DNA of 64,000 nt from Virgisporangium aurantiacum (GCF_016863635.1 NZ_BOPG01000089.1:1-64000); one strand, 5' to 3'; shown: positions 8,585-16,621, counted from the first letter of the stretch. The notes: generated by a model from the sequence alone, not told the origin. Made by a program: numbers and translations.

Positions 8585-8590
8585 TAGCAT
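8585..8590 (+). promoter_or_regulatory. -10 element of a probably leaderless arsR-type gene
   Basis: TAGCAT ends six bases before the ATG at 8597, so transcription should begin at or next to the start codon. No ribosome site is visible, which agrees with a leaderless mRNA. Confidence 0.45.
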
Positions 8591-8596
8591 CTGAAC

Positions 8597-8962
8597 ATGA
8601 CCGTGGTAACGACCGAAGACGCCGCGAACGCTGACGTCGCGTTAACCGACGCCGCGAACGCGCGCCTGTTCCGTGTGCTGGGTGACTCGACGAGACTGGC
8701 CATCGTCCGTCTGCTGCTCACAGGACCGCAGACGGTCGGCGAGGTCGTCGCAGCGCTCGGCGTTCCCCAGAGCCGCGTCTCCAATCACCTGGCGTGCCTG
8801 CGGTGGTGCCAGTTCGTCACCACCGAGCGGCGCGGCAGGCAGGTGATCTACTCCATCAAGGACCTCCGACTGCGTAAGCTACTCGACCTCGCCGGACGGT
8901 TGTCCAGTGAAAACCGGGACCACCTGGCGACCTGCGGACGTATCGGCCCGGACTGGGCCTAG
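8597..8962 (+). CDS. ArsR/SmtB-family winged-helix regulator
   Basis: A 121-residue ArsR-type repressor. The winged-helix core runs from about residue 22 (ANARLFRVLGDSTRLAIVRL) through the recognition helix (VPQSRVSNHLACLRWCQFV) to the wing (RRGRQVIYSI). No clear metal-binding CxC motif is present; Cys53-type residues are single, so it may sense a small molecule instead. Codon 16 is a rare TTA (8642-8644), just inside a short internal duplication (EDAAN/TDAAN). It is divergent from the hydroxylase operon. As a dimeric winged helix it is the best candidate to bind the CAGG-N4-CCTG dyads found through the cluster. Its 3' end overlaps the tail of the convergent decarboxylase gene by 84 bases. 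Confidence 0.9.
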   Translation: MTVVTTEDAANADVALTDAANARLFRVLGDSTRLAIVRLLLTGPQTVGEVVAALGVPQSRVSNHLACLRWCQFVTTERRGRQVIYSIKDLRLRKLLDLAGRLSSENRDHLATCGRIGPDWA

Positions 8963-10510
8963 CCGTCCTTGCTCGGCCCCCGCCGAGCACGCGCCCTCCT
9001 GAAAGTCGTCCGTCGTGGATGCGCCGTCGTCGTCCGCTCGCGCGAGCGCCTGTCCACGGACGTCGCCGAGCAGTTCGACCAGCAGGTCGACGTCCTCGGC
9101 GGTCGTGGCGTAGTTCGTGATGGCTGCCCGCAGCACGGGCCGGCCGGCGAGTGTCGCGACGAAGATCTTTGCCTGGCCCGACCGGCTCACGCCTCGTGCC
9201 ACCGTCCGGAGAAAGCGATGGCGCTCCTCCGGCTCGTCTGGTCCATCGACAAAGCAGACGACGGGAAGCCTGGTGTCGTTCACCACGGCCCAACCGTCCG
9301 CCATCAGGCCGCCGCGCAGGCGTTCACCCAGCCACACCTGCTGCCGCAGCGCCGACTCGTAGCCGCTCCAGCCGGCCACCGCCAGCGACAGCAGGAGCTT
9401 CAAGCTCCCGAAGCTGCGCGACCATCGGATGGAGCGCGTGCACGGATCGGGGGCGGGCGCGTCGTCTCCGTCGGCCACAAAACCGTCCACCCCGAGACCG
9501 AACACCCGCTCGAGCAGCCCGCGCCGACGGGTGAGGAACAGGCCGCACCCCAACGGAACCGACATCCACTTGTGGGGATCAAACGTTATCGAGTCGGACC
9601 GCTCGACTCCGGCGAACTCGGCGCGCAGCTCGGGCACGAGCATACCCGCGCCGCCCCACGCAGCATCGGTGTGCAGCCACAAGCCGTGCCGGCCCGCCAC
9701 CTCCGCGACGTCACGGATGGGGTCGACCAGGCCGGCACCAGTGGTACCCGCCGTGACCACGACGAGCAGGGGCGTGCCGCCACGGATCCGGTCCGCTGTC
9801 ACCATGGCGTCCAGGGCGCGCGGGTCCATCCGGTGCCGGGAGTCGGTCGGTACCTCGCGCACCGCCGCGGCACCCAGGCCGGTCACCTGTGCGGCCTTGC
9901 GGATCGAGGGGTGGGCCCCGGACGTCTGGTATATCAACGGACGCGCGTGCGGACCGGGCAGGCCCGACTCGCGATGATCGGGGAACCGCGCCGTCAGCGC
10001 GAGCAGGACGGCGTTGAGGTTGGCCTCGGAGCCGCCACCGGTCACGACTCCGTCGGCGGCGTCGACGGGATAGCCGAAGACCCGGGCGAATGCATCCACC
10101 AGCATTCCGTCGGTTTCTACCCCCAGCGGGCTGCCGGCCCACGATGCCAGGCAGGGATTGAAGGCCGCGGCCAACGCGTCGGCCACGACGCCGATCGCGG
10201 TCGGAGCCGGATCGAACAGACCGAAGTGTCGTGGATGGCTGACGTGCGGCTGGAACCGTCGCAACCCGTCGACCACGCGATCCAGCGCAGCCGCCGGATC
10301 CATCGGCCGGTCGAAGTCGAAGCCCGCAAGAAACTGCCGCACCTCGGCCTGATCGACGGTTCGCCCGGCAGGCAATGCCTGAACCTGGCGGACGTAGGTT
10401 TCGACCGACTCGCCGAGCACCGACCACAACTGGCCTCGGGCGGCGCCATCGAGCCGGAACGGATCCACGCCGCGCCGGACCGCGGCAGTCTTTTCCCCCC
10501 GTGGCGACAT
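8879..10510 (-). CDS. PLP-dependent group II amino acid decarboxylase
   Basis: An aromatic-amino-acid-decarboxylase-type enzyme of 543 residues. The PLP lysine is in TFDPHKW, the cofactor-stacking histidine in TSGAHPSIRKA, and the pyridine-binding aspartate in HTDAAWGG. It should release CO2 from an amino acid such as tryptophan, halotryptophan or another aromatic substrate, giving an amine; the substrate is not readable. I chose the ATG at 10510, which has GGGGAAGG 6 bases upstream and fits family N-termini; the upstream extension is low-quality sequence. The last 45 or so residues are not family-like and overlap the convergent ArsR gene, so an ancestral stop may have been lost. Its promoter (TTGAAA, 17 bases, TATCGT) overlaps an operator shared with the rest of the cluster. 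Confidence 0.87.
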   Translation of the reverse strand: MSPRGEKTAAVRRGVDPFRLDGAARGQLWSVLGESVETYVRQVQALPAGRTVDQAEVRQFLAGFDFDRPMDPAAALDRVVDGLRRFQPHVSHPRHFGLFDPAPTAIGVVADALAAAFNPCLASWAGSPLGVETDGMLVDAFARVFGYPVDAADGVVTGGGSEANLNAVLLALTARFPDHRESGLPGPHARPLIYQTSGAHPSIRKAAQVTGLGAAAVREVPTDSRHRMDPRALDAMVTADRIRGGTPLLVVVTAGTTGAGLVDPIRDVAEVAGRHGLWLHTDAAWGGAGMLVPELRAEFAGVERSDSITFDPHKWMSVPLGCGLFLTRRRGLLERVFGLGVDGFVADGDDAPAPDPCTRSIRWSRSFGSLKLLLSLAVAGWSGYESALRQQVWLGERLRGGLMADGWAVVNDTRLPVVCFVDGPDEPEERHRFLRTVARGVSRSGQAKIFVATLAGRPVLRAAITNYATTAEDVDLLVELLGDVRGQALARADDDGASTTDDFQEGACSAGAEQGRLGPVRADTSAGRQVVPVFTGQPSGEVE

Positions 10511-10609
10511 ACCACGCCTTCCCCATGCCGGACGCGGGCTACCGCTCCTGGTGTAGAGGCGACCAGGACGGGCCCACCGTCCTTGATTGATTGATGGGCG
10601 GCTCAACTC

Positions 10610-10676
10610 ACGATAGCCATGGGGCGTTCCGCTTTCAACAGGAAGTGCTGATTTATCGCCGGGCCGGCGCTACCCT
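10610..10676. promoter_or_regulatory. Back-to-back promoters sharing one operator
   Basis: On minus, TTGAAA (10633-10638) and TATCGT (10610-10615) drive the decarboxylase. On plus, CTGATT (10648-10653) and TACCCT (10671-10676) point right. Both spacers are 17 bases. The site CAGG-AAGT-GCTG (10639-10650) lies between and overlaps both -35 boxes. About 40 bases from 10636 recur, almost unchanged, upstream of the VioD-like gene. Confidence 0.6.
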
Positions 10677-10711
10677 GAGCGCAACCTAGGGAGCCGTCCG
10701 AGGGAGGCTAA

Positions 10712-10786
10712 GTGAACGCTGTCGCGCTGGATCGCCGGCAGCTCAACGCCGTTGGCGTCGCCCCGGGTCTCCATCGCTCGCCAGGG
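10712..10786 (+). pseudogene. 5' relic of a cluster gene cut off after about 25 codons
   Basis: A GTG start (10712) follows a strong ribosome site (GAGGGAGG) about 35 bases after the -10 of a promoter nearly identical to that of the VioD-like gene. The readable start is MNAVALDRRQLNAVGVAP. Beyond about 10786 the frame only runs antisense through the cold-shock-like gene, so the original body has probably been deleted. I cannot tell what the gene was. A very short functional peptide is the alternative. Confidence 0.4.
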
Positions 10787-11224
10787 TCACTCGACCCACC
10801 CGTGCGCCCTGGCGAAGCCGGCCAGAGCCTTGCGGATGTCGACGATCTGGCCGGCTGTCAAGGTCGGTCCGGCGTTGACGAGCAGCTCGGTTACCTCCGC
10901 GACGAACTCCTTCTCGGAGAGCACGTCGAACTCGTCGTCGACCTCCGGCGTCGGCGGTGCCGGCACCACCTGAGGCGCCCGCACTACGGGGGTTGCGGCC
11001 CCGTTCGACCCGTCGTCGGCCAACACCCGCACGTCGAAGGCCTTCAGCCCCCGCCCGCCGTCGACGATCTGGAACCTGACCCGGGTTCCGACGGCGACCG
11101 CGTGGCCGTCTGCCTCCAGATCGTTGGTGTGGACGAACACATCGTCGCCACCTCCGTCAGGCGCGATGAACCCATAGCCGCGCCCGCGGTCGAACCGCAC
11201 CACCCTGCCCGTCGTCACGTCCAT
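10787..11224 (-). CDS. Cold-shock-domain protein with C-terminal extension
   Basis: A 145-residue protein. Residues 1-65 are a cold-shock domain with RNP-like motifs (GRGYGFIAPDG, DVFVHTND), expected to bind single-stranded nucleic acid. A linker rich in Pro/Val leads to a helical tail (EFDVLSEKEFVAEVTELLVN and a final HGWVE) of unknown role that is not part of ordinary 67-residue Csp proteins. The ATG at 11224 has GGTGGG just upstream. It is divergent from the Csp1-like gene. It interrupts the biosynthetic genes and has no evident biosynthetic role, so it may be a passenger or a stress regulator. Confidence 0.87.
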   Translation of the reverse strand: MDVTTGRVVRFDRGRGYGFIAPDGGGDDVFVHTNDLEADGHAVAVGTRVRFQIVDGGRGLKAFDVRVLADDGSNGAATPVVRAPQVVPAPPTPEVDDEFDVLSEKEFVAEVTELLVNAGPTLTAGQIVDIRKALAGFARAHGWVE

Positions 11225-11334
11225 CGTCCCACCCACCAAAGAGAACCGAACCAACCAAGAGCGCCGTGCGGGCGCGTCAGACCACGCTACTGCGCGTCGG
11301 CCCGGCCGACGACCATGAGACAGAAGGAAACGTG

Positions 11335-11742
11335 ATGACAACGGCCAGCTCCATACTGAAGACCCATCCTGACGATCTCGGTGGCGTGGACCGCGCGCTG
11401 CTTGCCAGCTGCATCGAGGCCTGCTTCGACTGTGCCCAGGCGTGCACCACGTGCGCCGACGCCTGCCTGGGCGAGGGCGATGTCGCCAACCTGATCGCGT
11501 GCGTGCGCGCCAACCTCGACTGCGCCGACGTCTGCGGCGCCACCGGGCGGGTGCTCTCACGAAGTGCCGGATACGACACGGACGTTGCCCGCGCGATGCT
11601 GCAGGCCTGTGTCAGTGCCTGCCGGGCGTGCGGCGACGAATGCGCCGACTCCGCCGGGCTGCCGGCGCACAGCAGGGTATGTGCCGAGGTGTGCCGCCGC
11701 TGCGAGGAGGCGTGCGCAGCGCTGCTGAGCGCTCTCGCATGA
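11335..11742 (+). CDS. Csp1-like four-helix-bundle copper-binding protein
   Basis: A 135-residue cysteine-rich protein of the DUF326 / copper storage protein type. Cysteines recur in helical spacing (CIEACFDCAQACTTCADAC, then CADVCG, CVSACRACGDEC, CAEVCRRCEEAC), as expected for a four-helix bundle lined with Cu(I)-binding thiolates. There is no signal peptide, so it would be cytosolic. The ATG at 11335 has AGAAGGAAA ahead of it; a longer frame begins upstream but without a ribosome site. It lies between the cold-shock-like gene and the halogenase operon. It may protect the host from copper or supply a metal enzyme of the cluster; that link is inference. Confidence 0.88.
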   Translation: MTTASSILKTHPDDLGGVDRALLASCIEACFDCAQACTTCADACLGEGDVANLIACVRANLDCADVCGATGRVLSRSAGYDTDVARAMLQACVSACRACGDECADSAGLPAHSRVCAEVCRRCEEACAALLSALA

Positions 11743-11811
11743 GTTCCCGTCTGTAGGAGGTCGACGGCGTCCGCGTGTCGACCGCGCGGGCGCCGATATC
11801 GACCAGCCTCT

Positions 11812-11845
11812 TGTCACAGCCGCGGAAGGAGAGGACGCTGTGACA
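11812..11845. promoter_or_regulatory. Perfect 9-bp inverted repeat around a ribosome-site-like loop
   Basis: TGTCACAGC (11812-11820) pairs perfectly with GCTGTGACA (11837-11845). The 16-base loop holds GGAAGGAGAGG. If transcribed, the hairpin would present or hide a ribosome site in front of a 20-codon frame starting GTG at 11840. A dimeric-regulator operator is the alternative. The hybrid dyad CAGG-AAAA-CCTG follows at 11856-11867. Confidence 0.45.
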
Positions 11846-11855
11846 TCAGTTGCCA

Positions 11856-11869
11856 CAGGAAAACCTGAT
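11856..11869. promoter_or_regulatory. Cluster operator dyad before mbtH2-halogenase
   Basis: CAGG-AAAA-CCTG-AT is one of the six related dyads of the cluster. It ends 13 bases before the start of the second mbtH gene. No convincing -10 box could be assigned here. Confidence 0.45.
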
Positions 11870-11882
11870 GGGTTTGGAGATC

Positions 11883-12191
11883 ATGCGTACGACCTCCTTT
11901 GACTTCGAGAACGAAGAGGCCGTGTTCAAGGTGCTCGTCAACCATGAGGAGCAGTACTCGTTCTGGCCCGCCGATCTGCCGGTTCCCGGCGGGTGGCGCG
12001 AGACCGGCCAGCAGGGCTCCAAAGACGAGTGCGACGAGTACATCCGCACAGTGTGGACCGACATGCGCCCGAAGAGCCTCCGCGAGGTGATGGACCGGTC
12101 GAGGGCCGAGGAGTCATCGGCCGACTCGCCCGCCGAACCGAACGGTCCGGGCGTACACGACGCCACCGCCGGCGCCGACGCGAACCAGTAG
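11883..12191 (+). CDS. MbtH-like protein (second copy)
   Basis: A 102-residue MbtH-family protein: FENEEAVFKVLVNHEEQYSF, WPADLPVPGGWRETG and YIRTVWTDMRPKSLREV are all in place. It has a longer, low-complexity C-terminal tail (about 35 residues) than the first copy. I prefer the ATG at 11883, with GGAG close upstream, because it gives the family N-terminus; ATGs at 11850 and 11868 are alternatives. It precedes the tryptophan halogenase by 69 bases and is probably co-transcribed with it. No second adenylation domain is in view, so the partner may be the single didomain protein or a synthetase outside the window. Confidence 0.92.
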   Translation: MRTTSFDFENEEAVFKVLVNHEEQYSFWPADLPVPGGWRETGQQGSKDECDEYIRTVWTDMRPKSLREVMDRSRAEESSADSPAEPNGPGVHDATAGADANQ

Positions 12192-12260
12192 CGGGCGGTC
12201 GAGCCCACGTCGTCCGTCGCGCCGACGGTGCCCGGCCGGGGCGCCCACCGAGGAGCGATC

Positions 12261-13850
12261 ATGGATGAGCGCATCAGAAGCGTGGTGGTTCTCGGCGGTG
12301 GCACGGCCGGCTGGATGACCGCCTCCTACCTCGGCAAGGCGCTGCAGAACACCGTCAGGATCACCGTCCTGGAGGCCCCGACCATTCCGAAGATCGGTGT
12401 TGGCGAGGCCACCGTGCCCAACCTTCAACGGGCCTTCTTCGACTACCTCGGGCTCGACGAGGACGAGTGGATGAGGGAGTGCAACGCCGGGTTCAAGATG
12501 GCCGTGAAGTTCATCAACTGGCGGACGCCCGGCGAGGCCAGCCAGGCGCCACGCCATCGCGACGGCCGGTCTGATCACTTCTACCACCCGTTCGGCCTGC
12601 TCCCGCAGTACGACGACATCCCGCTGTCGCACTACTGGTACCACGCCCGTGTGCGCGGGGAGTGCGACGACCCCTACGACTACGCCTGTTTCAAAGAGCC
12701 GGTGTTGATGGACGCCAAGCGGGCACCGCGGTATCGCGACGGCCGGCGCGCCACCCAGTACGCATGGCACTTCGACGCCCACCTGGTCGCCGACTTCCTC
12801 TGCCGCTTCGCCACCCAGCGCCAGGGTGTGGTGCACGTCCGCGATGAGATGCAGGAGGTTCTCCTCGACGAGCGCGGCTACATCCAGGCGTTGAAGACCA
12901 AGTCTGGTCAGGTGCTCGACGGCGACCTGTTCATCGACTGCTCCGGTTTCCGCAGCTTGTTGATCAATCAGGCGCTGGGCGAGCCGTTCATCGACATGAG
13001 CGACCACCTACTGTGTGACCGCGCGGTCGCCACCGCGCTACGCAACGACGACGCGAAGCTGGGCGTCGAGCCGTACACGTCGGCGATCGCGATGAAGGCC
13101 GGCTGGACCTGGAAGATCCCCATGCTGGGCCGATTCGGCACCGGGTACGTCTACGCCAGCCGTTTCACCACCGCCGACGACGCGACCGAGGAGTTCTGCC
13201 GGCTGTGGAACCTCGATCCGGCCGAGGCCCAGCTCAACCACGTGCGGTTCCGGGTAGGACGCAACCGGCGGGCCTGGGTGAAGAACTGCGTCGGCATCGG
13301 ACTGTCGTCGTGCTTCCTCGAACCGCTGGAGTCCACCGGCATCTACTTCATCTACGCGGCCCTGTACCAGCTCCTCAAGCACTTCCCCGACCGCGGATTC
13401 AACGAGACCCTCGTCAACCGCTTCAACCGCGAGATCGAGCTGATGTTCGACGACACTCGCGACTTCATCCAGGCACACTTCTACTTCGCCCAGCGCGCCG
13501 ACACACCGTTCTGGTTGGCCAACAAGGAACTTCACCTGACCGACAACATCACGGAGAAGGTGGAGATGTTCAGGGCGGGTCTGCCGGTCAACCCGCCCAT
13601 CGCCGACGAGGCGACCTACTACACGAACCTCGATGCGGAGTTTCGGAACTTCTGGACCAACGGCAGCTACTACTGCATCCTCACCGGGTTGAACGTCCTG
13701 CCCGACCGGCCGTTGCCCGCGATGTCCCACAAACCGGACTCCGTCAAGCAGGGCGCGCTGCTGCTGGCCGGCGTCAAGCGGCAGCAGCAGGCTCTGCTCG
13801 ATAGTTTGCCGACCAACTACGAATATCTTCGGGCGCTGCATGGCCGTTGA
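12261..13850 (+). CDS. Flavin-dependent tryptophan halogenase (RebH/PrnA type)
   Basis: A 529-residue FADH2-dependent halogenase, almost the same length as RebH (530). The FAD motif GGGTAG is at 12-17, KIGVGEAT at 44-51, and the halogenase motif WTWKIP at 282-287. The catalytic lysine falls at Lys79 (AGFK) and the catalytic glutamate at Glu357 (LEPLEST), the same numbering as RebH. It should chlorinate or brominate the indole of tryptophan or a related free substrate; the ring position cannot be read. The ATG at 12261 has AGGAG 5 bases upstream. No flavin reductase is encoded in the window, so reduced flavin must come from elsewhere. It follows the second mbtH gene. Confidence 0.95.
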   Translation: MDERIRSVVVLGGGTAGWMTASYLGKALQNTVRITVLEAPTIPKIGVGEATVPNLQRAFFDYLGLDEDEWMRECNAGFKMAVKFINWRTPGEASQAPRHRDGRSDHFYHPFGLLPQYDDIPLSHYWYHARVRGECDDPYDYACFKEPVLMDAKRAPRYRDGRRATQYAWHFDAHLVADFLCRFATQRQGVVHVRDEMQEVLLDERGYIQALKTKSGQVLDGDLFIDCSGFRSLLINQALGEPFIDMSDHLLCDRAVATALRNDDAKLGVEPYTSAIAMKAGWTWKIPMLGRFGTGYVYASRFTTADDATEEFCRLWNLDPAEAQLNHVRFRVGRNRRAWVKNCVGIGLSSCFLEPLESTGIYFIYAALYQLLKHFPDRGFNETLVNRFNREIELMFDDTRDFIQAHFYFAQRADTPFWLANKELHLTDNITEKVEMFRAGLPVNPPIADEATYYTNLDAEFRNFWTNGSYYCILTGLNVLPDRPLPAMSHKPDSVKQGALLLAGVKRQQQALLDSLPTNYEYLRALHGR

Positions 13851-13875
13851 CCGTCGGGCACTCCGCCGGAACCGG

Positions 13876-15195
13876 CTAACGGGCCGGGCCTTCGGCGAGA
13901 TCGTCGGTGGCCATGCGCAGCTCGCTGCCTGCCACCTCCTCGATCCGCCGGGTCGCGAGCCGCAGCACAGGTGGGGCCATCACCGAGGTGACGATGGCTA
14001 CTAGGACCACCATGGTGTACGTCTCCGTGTTCAGCACACCGAGACGAAGCCCCACCATCGCGACCACCACCTCGACGACTCCCCTCGCGTTCATGCCCGC
14101 TCCCAACGCGACGGCCTCCCATCGATTCAGCCGGCTGGCCAAGGCGCCGATGAAGGCACCGGTGAACTTGCCGACGATGGCCACCAGCAGTACGACGACG
14201 GCCGCACCGAGCACGATCGGCTCAGCTAGGGCGGTCAGGTCCATGCGCAGGCCGGCTGTGGCGAAGAACAGTGGGGCGAGAACCGAGAGCACGACCGATT
14301 GCAGCGGCGCGAGCCGCTCCTTGTCGAAGGCGCTGGACGAGCCGATCAGCAGGCCGGCGACAAAGGCGCCGAAGATCGCTTCCATGCCCAACGCGTGGGT
14401 TGCGGCCGCGGCGAGAAGGACGATGACGACGGCCGTTGCGACCGTCGGACCCGGTTCGCGGGACCGCGCACTCAGCCGGAGAACCGCTCGCACCAACGGT
14501 CTCCCGACGAGTAGCGCGACCAGAACCACGCCGACCAGGTACAGCACCGACAATCCTACGCGTCCGAGGTGGACACCGATCGTCGCCATCGAGGCCACGA
14601 CCGACAGCAGAAGCCAGCCAAACACGTCGTCGACCATGCCGGCGGCCAGGATGAGCTGGCCGACGTTGCGGTGCAACAGGTTCATGTCCAGCAAGGTCTT
14701 GGCGATCACGGGGATGGCACTGACGCACATGGCCACGCCGAGGAACAGAGCGAAGACCGTGCGGTCAGCCGTCGACGGCAGGAAGGAGTCCGGCAGGAGG
14801 TAGCCAGTGGCGATGCCGAGCCCGAGCGGCACGACGAACCCCGCCGCGCTCACCCGCGCGGCGGTCAGGCCACGGCGACGCACCAGCGCGAAGTCGACGT
14901 TGAGGCCGACCAGACCAACCAGCAGCAGCACGCCGAGTTGTCCGACGGCGTCGAGAAGGTGGTACTGCTCACCGTCCTTCGGCAACAGCCATTCGGCGAA
15001 TGCCGGAGCCACGTTGCCGAGCACCGATGGGCCTACCAGGACGCCGGCGCACAACTCCCCGACCACTGCTGGCATACCGATCAATATCCCGAGCCGGCCG
15101 AGCACGAGGGCGAGCAGAAGCAGCAGCCCGAGTTGGAGGAGGAGCAGAAGAAGCTGATGAGAGGCCATTGGAGCGACCGGTGCGGAGAGCATCAT
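13876..15195 (-). CDS. CPA2-family Na+(K+)/H+ antiporter
   Basis: A membrane protein of about 439 residues with some 12 hydrophobic segments, starting MMLSAPVAP. Family features include GELCAGVLVGPSVLG in the second segment, AGMVDDVFGW in the ion-binding region and the late GMNARGVVEV segment. It has no TrkA-N domain. Antiporters of this type are common in actinomycete glycopeptide, enediyne and nonribosomal peptide clusters, where a role in export or self-protection has been suggested but not proved. It converges with the halogenase (25 bases between stops) and is divergent from the GntR-ABC operon. The start could also be the ATG at 15192. Confidence 0.9.
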   Translation of the reverse strand: MMLSAPVAPMASHQLLLLLLQLGLLLLLALVLGRLGILIGMPAVVGELCAGVLVGPSVLGNVAPAFAEWLLPKDGEQYHLLDAVGQLGVLLLVGLVGLNVDFALVRRRGLTAARVSAAGFVVPLGLGIATGYLLPDSFLPSTADRTVFALFLGVAMCVSAIPVIAKTLLDMNLLHRNVGQLILAAGMVDDVFGWLLLSVVASMATIGVHLGRVGLSVLYLVGVVLVALLVGRPLVRAVLRLSARSREPGPTVATAVVIVLLAAAATHALGMEAIFGAFVAGLLIGSSSAFDKERLAPLQSVVLSVLAPLFFATAGLRMDLTALAEPIVLGAAVVVLLVAIVGKFTGAFIGALASRLNRWEAVALGAGMNARGVVEVVVAMVGLRLGVLNTETYTMVVLVAIVTSVMAPPVLRLATRRIEEVAGSELRMATDDLAEGPAR

Positions 15196-15268
15196 GCGGC
15201 ATCCCCCGACAAGAAGCGAACAGCGCTCCCCACAGTGTGTCCCGACAATCGGCCAACGCACGACCCGG

Positions 15269-15308
15269 TTGAAATTGCAGCCCGGGAATGTACCATCTTT
15301 CTAGTACA
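15269..15308 (+). promoter_or_regulatory. Promoter and operator of the gntR-ABC operon
   Basis: TTGAAA (15269-15274) and TACCAT (15291-15296) are 16 bases apart. An inverted repeat TGTAC-N10-GTACA (15289-15293, 15304-15308) straddles the -10. This is a likely operator for autorepression by the GntR protein encoded from 15334. Confidence 0.55.
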
Positions 15309-15333
15309 AGAAGACATTCGATCGGAGGGCGGC

Positions 15334-15729
15334 ATGTTCGCGTTCCGGTTGGACTCCCGCTCCGGTGTTCCCACCTACCTGCAACTCGTCAAACAGGTGC
15401 GGCGGGCGCTGCTGGTCGGCTATCTGCGGCCCGGCGACCGGTTGCCGACCGTGCGGGAGGTCGCCGCCGCACTCGTCGTCAACCCGAACACCGTCGTGAA
15501 GGCCTATCGCGATCTCGAACACGCCGGGCTCGTCACCGCGCGGGCCGGTCAGGGAACCTTCATCACCGGAACACTCAAGCCCATTCCGCCACCCAGCTAC
15601 ACACGCTTGTCCCGCTCCTTGCACACCTGGTTACGCGGGGCACGCAACGCAGGTCTGGATGCCGAGCAGATCGGCGCTCTGGTCGCTGCGGTCATCGACG
15701 ACAGCGAGGCCGAGGGGGGAGCAGCATGA
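15334..15729 (+). CDS. GntR-family regulator, YtrA subfamily
   Basis: A 131-residue GntR protein with the N-terminal winged helix (PTYLQLVKQVRRALLVGYLR, PGDRLPTVREVAAALVVNPN) and only a short helical C-terminus, as in the YtrA subfamily. Such regulators usually repress an ABC transporter operon and respond to antibiotics or membrane stress. Here the ATPase start overlaps its stop (ATGA), so the genes are coupled. The start ATG at 15334 has GGAGGG 6 bases upstream. The operator candidate is the TGTAC dyad over its promoter. Confidence 0.93.
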   Translation: MFAFRLDSRSGVPTYLQLVKQVRRALLVGYLRPGDRLPTVREVAAALVVNPNTVVKAYRDLEHAGLVTARAGQGTFITGTLKPIPPPSYTRLSRSLHTWLRGARNAGLDAEQIGALVAAVIDDSEAEGGAA

Positions 15730-16619
15730 CCGCCGTCCTGGAGACCGAAAAACTCGGCAAGCGATACGGCCGACGCACATGGGGGCTGCGCGAGTGCACC
15801 CTGACCCTTCCGCAGGGCCGGATCATCGCTCTGGTGGGGCCTAACGGGGCCGGCAAGACCACTTTGCTGCACCTCGCGATCGGACTGCTCCGACCCACTG
15901 AAGGCCAGGTTCGGATGTTCGGCGAACCTGTACGCATCGACCAGTCCTCCGGGCTGGCACAGATCGGCTTCGTCGCACAGGATCATCCGCTCTACCGGAC
16001 GTTCACCGTCGAGAACCTGCTCCACATGGGTCGCTCGCTGAACCCGCGCTGGGACGAGGCATTCGCGGAGAGACGCCTCGAACAGCTCCGCATTCCGTTG
16101 GGCCATCGGGCGGGCAAGCTTTCGGGTGGCCAGCAGGCACAGGTCTCGCTCACGCTCGCGTTGGCGAAGCGGCCGCGGCTGCTGGTCCTGGACGAGCCGG
16201 TGTCCAGCCTCGACCCGATCGCCCGTCGTGACTTCATGAAGAGCCTTGTCGACGCCGTCGCCGACGGCGAGTTGACCGTCCTGCTGTCCTCGCACGTCGT
16301 GTCGGAGCTGGAACGGGTCTGTGACCACCTCGTCCTTCTGCAGGACGGTCACGTCCGCCTGGCCGGGAGCTTCGAGGCATTGCTGCAGAGCCACCGGATG
16401 CTGGTCGGCCCCCGTTCCGACACCTCGGCACCACCCGGCGAGGTGATCGCGGTCAGCCACGGGGAACGGCACAGCAACCTCCTCGTCCGGCTGCCCGACG
16501 ACACCGAGCCACACCCGCAGTGGGAACAACATCCGATCAGCCTGGAAGAGCTGGTACTGGCCTATCTCGACCAGTCCGTCGAGGCGCCGGCACGCCAACT
16601 CGGACCTACGGAGGCGTGA
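15726..16619 (+). CDS. ABC transporter ATP-binding protein
   Basis: A 297-residue ATPase: Walker A GPNGAGKT, Q-loop FVAQDHP, signature KLSGGQQAQV (a slightly unusual LSGGQQAQ), Walker B LLVLDEPV, and H-loop SSHVVSE. After residue about 215 comes a long C-terminal extension of unknown role. It pairs with the permease immediately downstream (2 bases between). The YtrA-type regulator ahead suggests drug- or envelope-stress-induced export, so self-resistance or product export for the cluster is plausible. Confidence 0.93.
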   Translation: MTAVLETEKLGKRYGRRTWGLRECTLTLPQGRIIALVGPNGAGKTTLLHLAIGLLRPTEGQVRMFGEPVRIDQSSGLAQIGFVAQDHPLYRTFTVENLLHMGRSLNPRWDEAFAERRLEQLRIPLGHRAGKLSGGQQAQVSLTLALAKRPRLLVLDEPVSSLDPIARRDFMKSLVDAVADGELTVLLSSHVVSELERVCDHLVLLQDGHVRLAGSFEALLQSHRMLVGPRSDTSAPPGEVIAVSHGERHSNLLVRLPDDTEPHPQWEQHPISLEELVLAYLDQSVEAPARQLGPTEA

Positions 16620-16621
16620 CC

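Noticed and set aside
10712..11335. A long plus-strand frame of 207 codons from the relic start
   Set aside because: After about 25 codons it is antisense to a clear cold-shock-domain gene and has no family sequence; only the first part is kept as a relic.
11865..11893. A promoter CTGATG-17-TACGAC in front of the second mbtH gene, copying the VioD-type layout
   Set aside because: Its -10 would lie inside the mbtH coding region, downstream of the only suitable start.
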